The notes beneath the pieces are model-generated. The model searched no databases, was not told where the DNA came from, and saw only the letters and a list, made by a program, of their open reading frames with translations. A DNA stretch of 64,000 nucleotides from assembly GCF_019320115.1 (NCBI RefSeq), contig NC_089598.1:80168570-80232569 (forward strand). Reading direction: 5' to 3'. Source of the DNA: Miscanthus floridulus (Eukaryota > Streptophyta > Magnoliopsida > Poales > Poaceae). The position numbers were made by a program, and so were the translations under genes. Positions 47,884-60,304 of the stretch are shown here, piece by piece. Every line of letters begins with the position of its first letter. Within the stretch, counting starts at the first letter, position 1.

Positions 47884-48537
47884 ATGGTGATTAGCGAGAC
47901 TAGAGGAGGAACATCTGGGTATGGTAATTCATTACCTTTTGTTCTTTCAGTTTGTCTTTCACCTGAGTGGTGGATGGACAGCGGTGCTAATATTTATGTG
48001 TGTGCTGATATTTCTTTGTTTACTTCCTATCAGGCTAGTAGGACTGGAGCCTTGCTAATGGGAAATGATTCGCATGCGCGTGTTCTTGGTGCTGGTACGG
48101 TCATTCTAAAGTTTACTTTGGAAAAGGCGGTGCTATTAAAGAACGTGCAGCATGTCCTCTCTATCAAGAAGAATCTTGTTAGCGCTTCCCAAATGTGTCG
48201 CGGTGGCTTTAAAATTGTGCTTGAGTCTAATAAATGTGTTATGTTGAGACATGAAATATTTGTTGGAAAATGTTATGATTGCGGAGGCTTGTTCCGCTTA
48301 TCTTTGCTTGATGATGTGTGTAATAAAGTGGTGAACAATGTTAATATTTCGGATGAGTCGAATATATGGCATTCACGACTTTGTCACATTAATTTTGGCT
48401 GTCTCACGTGGCTTACAAATCTAAATTTAATCCTAAAATTTAACTTAGTCAAAGATTCTAAGTGCCAGATGTGTGTGCAATCGAAGCAACCGTGCAAGCC
48501 TCACAAGGCTACTAAGGCGAGGAACTTGCACCATTAG
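47884..48537 (+). pseudogene. copia protease and gag-pre-integrase
   Basis: PEWWMDSGANIYVCAD carries the aspartic protease active site DSGA. LLKNVQHVLSIKKNLVSASQ follows, then NIWHSRLCHINFGCLTWL and KCQMCVQSKQP, the HHCC zinc-binding region of gag-pre-integrase. The open frame ends at a stop at 48537; a frame change near 48525 leads into integrase (LEHSDLCEMNG-type text in another frame). Confidence 0.85.
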
Positions 48538-48539
48538 AA

Positions 48540-49229
48540 CTCGTTCATTCTGATTTATGTGAAATGAATGGCGAATTAACTAAAGGTGGTAGATGATACT
48601 TCATGACATTTATAGATGATTGTACTAGATTTTGCTATGTGTATTTATTAAAAACTAAAAATGAAGCGTTGCATTATTTTAAAGTCTATAAAGCTGAGGT
48701 AGAAAATCAACTTGAGAAGAAAGTCAAGCGTTTGCGGTCCGATCACGAGGGAGAATATTTCTCAAATGATTTTTCTAAGTTTTGCGCGGTGCATGGAATT
48801 ATTCATGAGAGAATGCCACCATACTCACCACAGTCCAATGGGATTGTAGAGAGAAAGAACCGCACTCTAACTGATTTGGTAAATGCCATGTTAGAGACTA
48901 TGGGACTATCTAAGGAATGGTGGGGTGAGGCTATATTGACAGCATGTCATGTCTTGAATAGAGTGTCCACAAAAAACAAAGAAATTACACCATTCGAGGA
49001 ATGGGAGAAGAAGAGATTAAATCTCTCTTACCTACAAACTTGGGGTTGTTTGACAAAGGTGAATGTGCCAATAAACAAAAAGCGAAAGCTTGGACCAAAG
49101 ACTGTTGATTGTGTCTTTCTTAGTTATGCTATTTACAGTGTGAGTTATAGAATTTTAATTATAAATTCTAGTGTTCCTGAGATAGCTGTTGATACAATCA
49201 TAGAATCTAGAGATGCTATATTTTTTTAG
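48540..49229 (+). pseudogene. copia integrase
   Basis: HSDLCEMNG at about 48546 gives the first catalytic Asp region. A stop (TGA, about 48594) precedes FIDDCTRFCYVYLLK. LRSDHEGEYFSNDF gives the second Asp and QSNGIVERKNRTL the Glu. WWGEAILTACHVLNRV and GPKTVDCVFLSY are the usual copia C-terminal features. The open part 48603-49229 ends at TAG 49227-49229. Confidence 0.87.
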
Positions 49230-49449
49230 AATAAGTTTCCCATAAAAAATGCACCTAGCATGACTAGTCATGAATTTATAATTCCCCATGAGCATGAAAA
49301 TTTTATTCCGATGAAACAAACTAAGGAACCCTATATGCAAAATCCTGAGGAGGATGACACTATAGTCACAAAAAAAGTAAGAGACAGAGGATTACAAAGT
49401 CTTTTGGTGATGACTATATTGTGTACCTTGTGGATGACACACTAATGAC

Positions 49450-50982
49450 CATTGAAGAGGCATATTCCTCTCCTGATGCTGACTTATGGAAGGAAGCAGT
49501 ACGGAGTGAGATGGATTCTGTTATGTCTAATGGAACTTAGGAAATTGTCGATTGTCCCTATGGGTGCAAGCCTATAGGGTGCAAATGGGTGTTCAAGAAA
49601 AAGCTTAGGCCTGATGGTACTATCGAGAGATACAAGGCAAGGCTTGTGGCCAAGGGTTATACTCAAAAGGAAGATGAGGATTTCTTTGATACTTATTCAC
49701 CGGCTGCCTGATTGACCACAATTTGAGTTTTGCTTTCCCTGACAGCCTCTTATGGTCTTATTGTTCATCAAATAGACGTTAAGACAGCTTTCCTAAACGG
49801 AGAGTTGGAGGAGGAGATCTATATGGATCAGCCGAATGGGTTTGTAGAAAATGGTTAAGAAGGAAAGGTGTGTAAATTATTAAAGTTATTATATGGCCTG
49901 AAATAAGATCCTAAGCTGTGGCATGAGAAGTTTGATAGAACTTTAACATCTGTTGGCTTTGTTGTGAATGAACCTAACAAATATGTGTACTATCGGTATG
50001 GTGGGGTGAAGGAGTCATTTTGTGCTTATATATTGATGACATACTGATCTTTGGATCCAGCCTCAAAGTGATCGAGGAGGTGAAGGAATTTTTAACTAAT
50101 AATTTTAAGATGAAAGATTTGGGAGAGGCTGATGTTATTCTTAATATCAAGCTTTTGAGAGAAGGTGATGATGGAGTAACTCTGTTACAATCCCACTATG
50201 TGGAAAAGGTGCTGAGTCGTTTTGGGTTTAGTGACTGTGCACCTGCTCCTACACCTTATGACCCTAGTGTGATATTGAGGAAAAATCGGAGAATAGCAAG
50301 GGATCAGTTGAGATATTCCTAGATCATTGGTTTGCTTATGTATCTTGCTAGTGCAACAAGGCCTGACATCTCTTTTGCTGTGTGCAAGCTAAGCCGGTTT
50401 GTGTCAAACCCGGGAGATGATCACTGGCGTGCTCTTGAGAGAGTGATGCGCTATCTAAAAGGCACCATGAGCTACAGTATTCGTTATACCGGACATCCAA
50501 AAGTGTTAGAAGGCTATTGTGATGCCAACTGGATCTCTGATGCTGATGAGCTTTATGCCACAAGTGGATATGTGTTTTTGCTTGGAGGTGGCGCTATTTC
50601 CTAGAAGTCTTGCAAGCAAACTATCTTAACAAAGTCTACAATGAAAGCAGAACTCACAGCATTAGACACTGCTGGCTCTGAGGCCGAGTGGCTTCATGAT
50701 CTCCTTATGGATTTACCGGTTGTTGAAAAACCCATACCGGCTATTTCTATGAACTGCGATAACCAGACTGTGATTACAAAGGTTAACAGTTCTAAGGACA
50801 ACATGAAGTCCACAAGGCATGTTAAGAGACGATTAAAATCTGTCAGAAAATTGAGAAACTCCGGAGTAATAGCGTTGGACTATATTCACACGTCTAACAA
50901 TCTGGCAGATCAGTTCACTAAGGGTCTGTCACGCAATGTGATAGAAAGTGCATCGAGAGAGATGGGTTTGAGACCCACTTGA
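49450..50982 (+). pseudogene. copia reverse transcriptase and RNase H (broken)
   Basis: RT text: [46 protein letters not shown], stop, then LYIDDILIFG (YIDD box) at 50023-50052. After a stop at 50320, YLASATRPDISFAVCKLS leads to RNase H: GYCDANWISDADE (Asp), a stop at 50602-50604 where SWKS is usual, STMKAELTALDTAGSEAEW and MNCDNQTVI, ending NLADQFTKGLSR. Stops at 49538, 49709, 49724, 49856, 49904, 50320 and 50602 each fit a single C-to-T or G-to-A change. Confidence 0.9.
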
Positions 50983-51510
50983 AATTTACTATAGTGGTAA
51001 CCGGTTCTATGTGATCGGAGATCTCGTGAAGTAGAATGGTGAAACAAGCTAGTAGTAAATTATGAGGAAAGATCCTTAGTAAGACTCATTTTGTGATGAA
51101 AATCTTTCCTAACTGTAAGGCAAGTTGGTTTTTACCTTAATGTGTTCTAAGTGGCTTGCTAAAGCAAAGATGTTGTCCTACAGAACATCTTTTGAGGAGC
51201 ACACCTATATGAGTCAGGCTGCTGGTCACAGTTTATGAGATTTGGATGATCTCTAAATACTCATAAAAAGCACTGGAGTATGACTTATATGCTTCAAATA
51301 GAGGGGATGCCTTTTGCAGCCAAGTATCAGCTAAGGACTTTAGTGACATTCACCTCACACAAAACTAGCAATTCAAGGCTTAGTCCATTGTTCAGTTGTG
51401 ACTGAGTGAAACTATTGCTCTAGATGGATGTTCAACTTAACAGTCTCCATCGAAACACTGGTATATAAAAGAAATGTGGTTCTGAGACTATTTTGTTACA
51501 AGCCCTAGAG
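50983..51510 (+). other. copia 3' untranslated region
   Basis: No coding signal between RNase H and the polypurine tract. Confidence 0.65.
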
Positions 51511-51523
51511 TTTGGTGGGGGAT
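51511..51523 (+). promoter_or_regulatory. copia polypurine tract
   Basis: TTTGGTGGGGGAT directly before the LTR start TGTTGG. Confidence 0.85.
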
Positions 51524-52344
51524 TGTTGGATATAATATGGGCTTGGCCCATATAATATTTAATAAATTAAATAAAACTCTATGATACGTAACATTAAGCA
51601 TTGTATGGTTTAATACCATACGAGATTTTGACTGAACGTTGACTCAGCTTATATGATTGGAAATTATTCATCTAAATTGAGAACCTAAGAAAAGGACAAA
51701 GGCGTGCCACACGCCGCCGCCGTCGTCGGCCGAGTGGGGCTGTGGCCGCGGGCATAGGCACAGACTGGGCCAGGGCTGAGGCGTGGCGAGGCAGGCGGGC
51801 GGTGAGCGAGCGGGCGTGGCTAGTTTTTTGCCACTTAATCCACATAAGCACGGGAGTTACTCCCTTTGATGGTGGAGGCAAACTGATTGTGTCAGTTACC
51901 GTCCTTTCCACTTCCGATTCTCCGTCTCCTAGGATTCTCCGCTGCCTCTCTCTCTTCCCATCGCACCCATATATCCGAGTCCTTCATCAGTCCAGATTTT
52001 GGTCTTCCACAACCGCTCCCAAGAGAAACCACATCTCAGCAGCCTTCTGGCTTCTCCGTTCCGTACCTCTGCGCGCATGGAGCAGCGGGAGAGCATATGC
52101 CTTTGGAACCCTCGTTCGCTTGAGAACCTTGCACGGGGTGTGCGGCGATTAGGTTTTTGGGGAGCGATCCACGACTGCTCATCTACGTACGCCTTCTTCC
52201 TGGTGGTGATCACTCTTGGAACCCGTCTTCTTCCCGGTGATTGTCTGCGGAACAGCAAGGCGTCTTATTCCTGGTGATCCATTCGTGAGACTGCACTGGG
52301 AACATCGTCCTGCACCGACTGTGGTTCGCGACTTCGAGCAACGC
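51524..52344 (+). repeat. copia 3' LTR, part 1
   Basis: Starts TGTTGGATATAATATGG. It keeps the roughly 460 bp that the 5' LTR lost. It is cut at 52344 by the LARD-like element, with AACGC duplicated. Confidence 0.9.
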
Positions 52345-55300
52345 TGTAACACCCCGGTGTTACGATCCTTTTTAGCGCCGCGATTTAGGCCTCAATAAAG
52401 TTTTCAAAATGAGTTTCTCGGATTTTTTTTTATTTAAAACGTATTCGACGCGATATGCGAATCCTGTGTGACGTAATTTCGCGAATTCAAATAAACGTCC
52501 AGGTAAAAATTTCAGTGCGTAAAAATAGTTAAGAATTGCTGAACGACAATTCTGGCCAATCGATAACGAACGGTTCATTCTATTAGATTAAGCATGAAAA
52601 ACAATGTTTATAAATAAAATAAAATCCGTTAATAAATAGAATGATATATATATATATATATATATATAGATTTAGAATCAAATTTAAATTCGAGCTTGCT
52701 GATTTTTTTTGCTGTGCCTAGACGTTGCAAATTGACTAAAGTAATAAACCGTTATATATATGTATATATATATATAGGTACGCATGTATATATATATATA
52801 TATATACACACACACGCACACACGCACGGGGGAAAACGATTGCACCGTATGCTGTTGCTGCCTCTGCCCCTTTCGGTCTTGTCTCTGTCTGCCATGTCCT
52901 GTCATGTCTGTCTCCTTATTTTCTCTGCCAATGCTGTCTCCTGCCGTCCTTCCTTGCTCTCCTTTTTCTTCTACTAGGCCAACAGCTGAAGCCATCCACA
53001 CCAATGATTTTCCCCTCCTCGGTTCCTGCCCGTGCTCCTGTCCTCGCCAGGCCACCGGGTGCCGCCGAGGCATGGCCGCGCCCGAGCCGCAGCGCCCGCA
53101 TGCCGGCTGCCATGCCGTGGCCAGCTGCACCAACGTCCGCGCGTCTCCCCGTGTCGAGCGTTTCCGCGCTGCCCCACGCCACATACAGCAGCAGCTCGCC
53201 AGTGCCCCGCGCGCCCGTGCTTCGCCGTGGTACCCCACCGTCGTCGGGCGTCCGCTCCTTGGCACTGCACGGTAGCATCCGCCGCCGTGGAGTTCCGCTC
53301 CGCATCACCGAGCCCCTGGCCGGTGCTGGTTCGCATCCCCGTGCACGTGCTGTGCCTCTTCCCTCGCTGGAGTCCACGTCGAACCCGCAGAGCTCCTTGG
53401 CTGCTGCACCAGCGCGTCCCCTCCGTCTCGCCGGGTCCGCGCGCAACTCCCTGCGCCGCGTTTCCAACCGCGCGCGAGCGCGCCCCTTCGTCCCGCTCCG
53501 CGCCGGAGCCACCATGCTGCGGTCCGTGGATGCCCGGCACGCTCCAACGCCAAGGCCGCACCCGCCATGCCCGAGCACGGCGCCCCTCCTTTTCCCGTTG
53601 CTGCTCCGCTTCCGTGTGCGTCGTTGCCGCCTCGAACTCCCGCGGCTGCCATGGCTGAGCGCCGGGCCGACGTGCCGCGTTCGTGCTCCCGCGCCCCGCC
53701 ACTACGCCGTTTGGTCTCCTCGTCGTCGTCAACGAGCGCGCGGCCGGGTTTCGCCGCCGGCCGATGCTCCCTCTACTCCATGCGCTCCTTCTCTAGGAAG
53801 GAGGAAGGTGAGCAAGGGTTTAAATCCAAGAAAACATTTTGTACAGGGTTCTTTACGCAAATACGTGTCATCGGGGAATAGTGTTTTGTCTTGGGAAGTA
53901 AATTGAGGAAAGTATAGGTGCGTCACTGCAAAAAGACCACCGCTGCCCTGCCTGGCCGCCTGGGCTGCTCGCCCGCGATTGGGCCACCGCCTACGCTGGG
54001 CCGGTCTACCGTTGGCTGGGCCGCCGGGTTGGAAGGCCGCGCGCGCCCCAGTGGCCCGCACCGCTTTGCTGGACCGATGGCTGCTCGCGCTGCTGGGCTG
54101 TTGCCCCGCTGGGCTGGCCGGCTGCTCACCCGCGCGACTCACTGGGCCGTCCGCCGCCCGCACGCCGTTGGGGCCAGGTGATTGGCGCCGGCCCATTTCG
54201 ACTTGTAGAGTAATTTTTGAGTTAGTTTAAAAAGGTAAAGTTGTAAAATCAATATAAAATAGCATAGGAGTCCAAAAATGGTGAAACTAATTTTGTTAGT
54301 CTCCTAAATTCATGATCTACCTGCTAGTCTAATTTGTTCATATAGTTGAATAATATTCTTGGAAGTTATATAATTAATTTAAGGCGTTTGATGTTGCAAA
54401 GTATAAACTTATAAGAATTTCCATGATGCATTGGTAATAGTGTTGGATCTGAAATTCGTACAGTAGGCTCTTGGCAATATTAGGTACTCGTGGTAATTTT
54501 GGTAGCTCCGGAATAATTAGTTTGCTAAATAGATAATGATGTCTTATTTTGAATAATGATTAAATCGATAGGATAAAATAAAGAAACACCGTTGGTTTAT
54601 ATAACTAAACTAATTGTTGGGAAAATAACGCCTTATCCGACAACGGGAATATGTAGTCTATGTACAGTCGTCGTTAGAACTAACTCGTTACTCGAGAGGC
54701 GTAAAGCGTATTTATACGAGTCACGATTTCAGTCAATTAATTATATCTTTGCCTGGCATTACATTGCATATCATAATAGGGACGTCGGTGGATCACGGAG
54801 TTGTCGGGAGTTGCTGGAGGAATGGTGCTTTTGGAGATCATGTCGCCATGATGGAAAGCTAACTTCTGATTATATTTTTCCCAGGCAAGCCCTGGTGCAT
54901 AACCCCTACTTTCTGCAGTTTAAGTTATATTTGTGCATTAAGTTTCAAGGAGTTGAATGAAACCACTTGCATATATATCTTTATCCTATGAGTCTTACTA
55001 GTATGACAGGATCGTGTAGATTGCTATGCTACAGGACTCCGGTAGAAGTCGAGTGATTGCCTGTCACTCGCGAGAGATAGGAAATATATTATTGGATTAC
55101 TATCACTTGGAAAATATGAAAATGGTGACCGGGCAGGGATATGGTTTGGGTATTGGTGGGTGTAAGAAGTTGTGTCGCCGCGGAGGCGGGTCATAAGCTT
55201 GGTTACACCGTTTCTCCCTGTCTGGTCGATTAAGAACCGATCGTGCATATGACTCTAGGCAGGTCACAGACTTATTATCCCGAGCACATACTTGTGTATG

Positions 55301-56394
55301 GGCGCTTGGAATGCTTGTTGCTCTCTTGTCACGGATCTGGCTCTTTCCGGACCGACTGTCAGGGTTTTATTTTGGTGGAGGAGGTCCTTGCACCGCACTG
55401 AGTCCGGGACTCAGAGGCGGGGGCTTGGAGTCCCAGTTTGGACGGGGACCTGGACACCCAGGACAGGAGAGTGATGGGTTGGTCCTGCTTGTGCCCGGGG
55501 TACAAGCGGGGCGTGTGTTTTCGGGGTACCCAGCTGGGGGCATTGATTCGCGAATCGCCGGGCTATCCGGTACGGCTTGTCTACGGTTTAGCATCGTAGT
55601 AAGAACTGAAAGATGAAAGATGGAAGATGGACAAAGGAAATCTGATTGCTTACCACCTGCTTGAAAGTAGCACAGGTGCTTACATAGAATGGTTAGTTAA
55701 TGAACCAATGCGGCTATTATTAAAAATCAAAGATAAGGACGCACGCTTAGTAATGCTTTCTGCAAATGCAACCCACAAACCAGATAGCCTTGCATATCCT
55801 TGGAGTCTTTTCTTTTCTCCTATCGGGTAAGTCTTGCTGAGTACAATTGAGTACTCAGGGTTTTATTCCCCCTGTTGCAGGTGACAGGTGGACGCTTGAG
55901 CTGACCTTTGTGTGTGGATTCCTCCTGGTGGGCTCAGAGAGGATTTCCTTTACGCTGCGATCGTAGTTGTTATTTATAACTCTCATCAAATGCTTTTATA
56001 AATGAAAGTTTCATAATCTATTGCTGTAGTCTATATATCCAATACTTCATCATGTCATTAATAGATGTTTATTTCCGCTGTAACTCTGTTCACATGTTTC
56101 TATTCCGTTGTTCAATTAAATTGTTTATAACTTGATAACATGATTCATTCCGCTGTTATATTAATAAATATTATACTCTGATGTTGTATTAAAAGTGATG
56201 TAAGAAATGGTTAAGAATGATACAAGCTTTATTCTCTCATTTGTGATTCTGGTGGCAAAAATGTGGATTTTCGGGTTCTCCCCTAGGGGTGTGTCCGACG
56301 GAACCGAGTAATCTAATGTTCTCCCCTGAGTGCTTAGTGTCTAATGGAAGACAAGCACTCCTGTGAGGACATTAAATTAGGCGGTTCTGCCACA
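52345..56394 (+). repeat. LARD-like 5' LTR
   Basis: 4050 bp. Begins with an 8-bp palindrome (52346-52353 with 52356-52363). Contains two (TA)n tracts (about 52648-52670, 52753-52795), a GC-rich segment (about 53000-54180) and GAGTACAATTGAGTACTC at about 55837-55854. Closely matches the 3' LTR. Confidence 0.95.
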
Positions 56395-56396
56395 GG

Positions 56397-56408
56397 TGGT
56401 ATCAGAGC
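56397..56408 (+). promoter_or_regulatory. LARD-like primer binding site (initiator tRNA-Met)
   Basis: TGGTATCAGAGC, two bases after the LTR. Confidence 0.92.
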
Positions 56409-57051
56409 ATAAATGAGAAAATAAAGCTTCGAAAACCTTTTCTAAACTAAAATTTGATAACCCATTGTTGCAAAAAGTTAGGACGTTGCATGCGAAGTTA
56501 TATAAGTAGCCCTATTACTATGGTTATGTATCCAGGATAGATGGCACTCTGCTGACTTAGATAGGCTTGATCAAGTTTCTGCAGGTACACTGACTCGAGC
56601 ATAGTTCGATAGTATCGACTAGTTACAGGGAGAGAACGATGTGCCAAAATTCTGAGAACGGTTGCCCTATATGTTGGCAACAGTGAAAGGACGTATAGGA
56701 CGTGCATTCATGCATATCCCGTTTGTGCATTGTAGTACTCGTATTACTTGCAGATACACCATCCATAGGTGTCACGCGTGTCGTATTGTGCACGAATGAC
56801 TCGTCCTGTTCTAGAGTTAGGTCTGAACTGTGGCTTCGTGTTTCGCGTTCGCCCGTGGTTCACGCCGGTCGTGACCCACGTCTCCCCATACCCCTTTCTA
56901 CGCTCTTGTCGGACCCTTACCCTGCAGCCGTACTAGTCAGTAATGACATCGCACGTCGCTCGCCTCGAACTCGTGGAATTTGGTCGATCCGCCATAGTGA
57001 TATCGCGCGGGAACCCTGGTGAACCGCGCCAGGACCACTGAATGCTCCGCC
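56409..57051 (+). other. LARD-like leader
   Basis: Between the primer site and the internal TATA box I see only short frames. Confidence 0.6.
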
Positions 57052-57060
57052 TTTATAAGT
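57052..57060 (+). promoter_or_regulatory. TATA-like box upstream of the internal ORF
   Basis: TTTATAAGT in CCGCCTTTATAAGTAGAG, 107 bp before the ATG of the internal ORF, followed by a pyrimidine-rich leader. It suggests an internal promoter; expression is not shown. Confidence 0.45.
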
Positions 57061-57166
57061 AGAGCCTGGCTTAGCCATTGGTACCACCACTCAGCGCACT
57101 TTAGCTCGCTTAGCTTCTCCTTTGAGCCAGCTTTTCACTCAGCCTTCCTTGCAACCACCGCCAGAG

Positions 57167-58009
57167 ATGGCAGGAGCCTGGGTTAGCACCTACTGCCTGA
57201 ATGTTGAGGGGTTTCCCAAAATCCTGCATGCCACCCTGCAAAAGCTCGGAGTCAATGATCGCCCCGAGTATGAGGGCCGTGAGTATGAGGAGCATGGCAC
57301 CGAGCGGTGTGAGGTTACAGTCTACATCGGGAAGAGTGAAGAGTTCCCTAACCTCACCGAAGCCTGGAGTGTGACCGCAACCGGGTTTAGCTTCATCGAC
57401 ACCTACCAGGTTGTGGCCCGCAAAGCCTTACGGTACCTCTGCCAGATCTATGAGGAGCCCATTGCCCGTACCCCCATGCGGTTCTTTCCACCTTTGGATA
57501 GGAACCGGCGGGCATGGAGGGCTCGCATGGAGGCTTTGCAAGGGCGAGATGTGCAAGAGGATAGTCCCACCGTGGTGCACTTGACCACGTACCTGCTCGC
57601 TCTAGATGAGCAGTACGACCGTCAAGCCTTGGAGCTGAGGGCGTGCCTTCAGGCGCGCCGAGGAAGCCAGAGGTCTTCAACCGGATGCTCCAGGTGCAGC
57701 TCGCCGAAGCGCATGCCAGCGCTGCAGCTGCTGAGAGCCGAGAGGCTACCATGGAGGAATCTCTGAAGGAGGCTGAAGATCGGCATGTCCATCAGCTGGG
57801 TGAGGCCTATCTGTTCACTAGGGCCAGGCGGAGGTCGCTGGTTGATGGAAGGCAGGATGCCCCAGATCTTGGAAGGGATCCCTCTCCACCCGCCAGAGAG
57901 AAGAAGAACCGGTGATGCAGAACCGCCAGCACCTCCACCGTCGGAAGTGTTAGAAGCAGAGCCCTTGATTCCTCTCACTCAGCCATTGCCACAAGAAGAT
58001 GTAGAGTAG
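57167..58009 (+). pseudogene. LARD-like internal ORF with coiled coil, unknown function
   Basis: From ATG 57167: AGAWVSTYCLNVEGFPK, RCEVTVYIGKSEEFPNL, VARKALRYLCQIYEEPIAR, RTPMRFFPPLDRN and LLALDEQYDRQALELRA. Then, in the neighbouring frame, MLQVQLAEAHASAAAAESRE with SLKEAEDRHVHQLGEAYL, an Ala/Glu-rich coiled coil. Then back in the first frame, PQILEGIPLHPPERR and a proline-rich end at 58009. I know similar proteins, annotated only as retrotransposon protein, from grass genomes. It is neither gag nor pol as I can tell. Two opposite frameshifts (about 57650 and 57850) break it, or are sequencing or copy errors. Confidence 0.6.
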
Positions 58010-59785
58010 TTGCCTTGGGACGTTGTGCCCGTAGTAGTAGTGTTTTTCGTTGCTGTCCCACTGTATTTTCTCTTGCCGTTGTTGTCGTCCGTAGTTGTTG
58101 AGATCGTCCGCCGTAGGTGAATGCTATGTCGTGAATGTGAGCCTGAATGCCTATACGTTGTACCCGTGTAAGATCGTTGGAACATGCATTTTAATTATTT
58201 CGCTGTGTTTATTGCGTTCATTTACTTTAAAGTCTTGTTAGGCTTGCTCTAAGTTTTCCAAGGGCGATGATAAGTGAGTTACAAGAGAAGTTGACATTCA
58301 GATGCCAAGCAGATCAGCCGTGATTGGGATGTTATTGGACACTGTATCGACTAATTGTGGATGTCCCAACAGAAACACTTGAATCTTTTAAAACCAAATC
58401 CGTCGTTGGATTTGAAATTCCTTGTCCCTTAGTTGTGGAGGGAAACCTTGTTGTTGAATTTTCCCTTGCGATACCCCTTACTCTGTGGTCTATGACCCCA
58501 CTGCCTTCATGGGCGTGTAAGTTGGTATAGTTGCCTGGTTAAAAGCTTATGGTGCCGCGACTGAAACCGAGGGCTCCATGTGGAACAGCTGCCACATGTG
58601 ACGCTGCTCGGCACGCGCTGGTATCGAGGTTGTTAACCAAGTACCTTTACCAAGTTACACCGCCGTACTGTTTTGTTTTAAAAGTTTTCTCTGAAAATGT
58701 TCGGGTGTTCAAACGGGAAATCCATAATGGGGATGCAAAAGTGTTTTTCAAGGTAAAAAGGAGATGGTTTGGAGAAAGGAAGTATGACATGATCTGGGTT
58801 TACAGAAAAGATGGATGTGGTCAAGGAAGGTCAGCAGTGGATAGTCGGGAGTAGTTGCAAAAGTCAGAGTGGACGTTTTGTCCCAAGCCCTGTGCTTAGT
58901 TGACCGTGCTACGCATGCCGGGTTATTTCGCTGTGTGCCCTACGAACGCCGTCGATGTCGGGTCCATTATCGTCCCGTTTTCGCGTGACCGCGGCATCGT
59001 GCAGTGCCCGCCATCTTTGTGCACTGTGCGTTGCTCCTTTTCCAGCATCCGGTCGGCTCCCGACTCTCGCGCCTCGTCCCCGTACCGGACCCCCCCCTTT
59101 CCCTTCTTTTCCTTCTTCTTTGGTGACACGACCACCCGCACGCCTGCCTCATCGAGCGGACCCCCCCTCTACTCTCCTTTATTTCCCCCTCCGCCGCTCG
59201 CGCAGGAAGCACGCCATGTTTCTGACCTTATCTCCACATCATGCACCGTCTGTATATTCCAGCCCCGCCGCATCCGCCGTCAATGTGTTGCTTTTCCCTC
59301 TTCGTTCGCCTCTATAAATACCCTTGGTCCTTGCTTTTCTCCTTCATCCCCATTTCCCCTCACCTTTGGAGCAGAACTACGAAATCCAGTCGATGTTGTG
59401 AAGCTATGTTCGTCTGTCTGTGGTGATGGTGTGATCGAAGAAGAAGGAAGGATCCGGTTCGTCGAAGAAGTTCAAGTTCCCTTTTGGGCAGTCAATCTTA
59501 GGGTTCACGATGTTTTACTTCTCAGTCGACTGTTTCTGGATTTGTTGGTGCTACGCCATGTTTTGGATAATCATTATCTTGTTGTTTCTCCATTGTCCTC
59601 GTCTATCCCGACTTTGGGAGTAGGTCTTGGGTGTATCAAGTTGCTCTTAACCAGGTATTCCTAGATCCCCGTGTGGTTTAGTGTTCGAAGTCGTGTAATC
59701 TTTCGTGTAATCCCTGATCTACGGAATGTAATCGCGTTTCCCCTTTTCTGCTTCCAGTTTCGAATCTCGGGACGAGATTCTTTTT
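58010..59785 (+). other. LARD-like internal region, 3' part
   Basis: No reliable gene. A TATA-like TATAAATA lies at 59313-59320 with a pyrimidine-rich stretch after it. The 254-codon frame at 58900-59664 has no recognisable domain. Confidence 0.5.
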
Positions 59786-59798
59786 AAGGGGGGTTGGT
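59786..59798 (+). promoter_or_regulatory. LARD-like polypurine tract
   Basis: AAGGGGGGTTGGT directly before TGTAACACC. Confidence 0.85.
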
Positions 59799-60094
59799 TG
59801 TAACACCCCGGTGTTACGATCCTTTTTAGCGCCGCGATTTAGGCCTCAATAAAGTTTTCAAAACGAGTTTCTCGGATTTTTTTTATTTAAAACGTATTCG
59901 ACGCGATATGCGAATCCTGTGTGACGTAATTTCGCGAATTCAAATAAACGTCCAGGTAAAAATTTCAGTGCGTAAAAATAGTTAAGAATTGCTGAACGAC
60001 AATTCTGGCCAATCGATAACGAACGGTTCATTCTATTAGATTAAGCATGAAAAACAATGTTTATAAATAAAATAAAATCCGTTAATAAATAGAA

Positions 60095-60151
<57 letters not shown>

Positions 60152-60231
60152 TTTAGAATCAAATTTAAATTCGAGCTTGCTGATTTTTTTGCTGTGCCTA
60201 GACGTTGCAAATTGACTAAAGTAATAAACCG

Positions 60232-60304
<73 letters not shown>

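Noticed and set aside
53004..53906. 300-codon frame in the LARD-like 5' LTR, and its 412-codon counterpart at 60194-61432
   Set aside because: GC-rich DNA with long frames on both strands; indels between the two LTR copies shift the frame, so there is no sign of constraint. The 412-codon version begins with TA-repeat translation.
58900..59664. 254-codon frame in the LARD-like interior
   Set aside because: No recognisable domain, Ser/Pro/Phe-rich, overlaps a promoter-like leader; likely chance.
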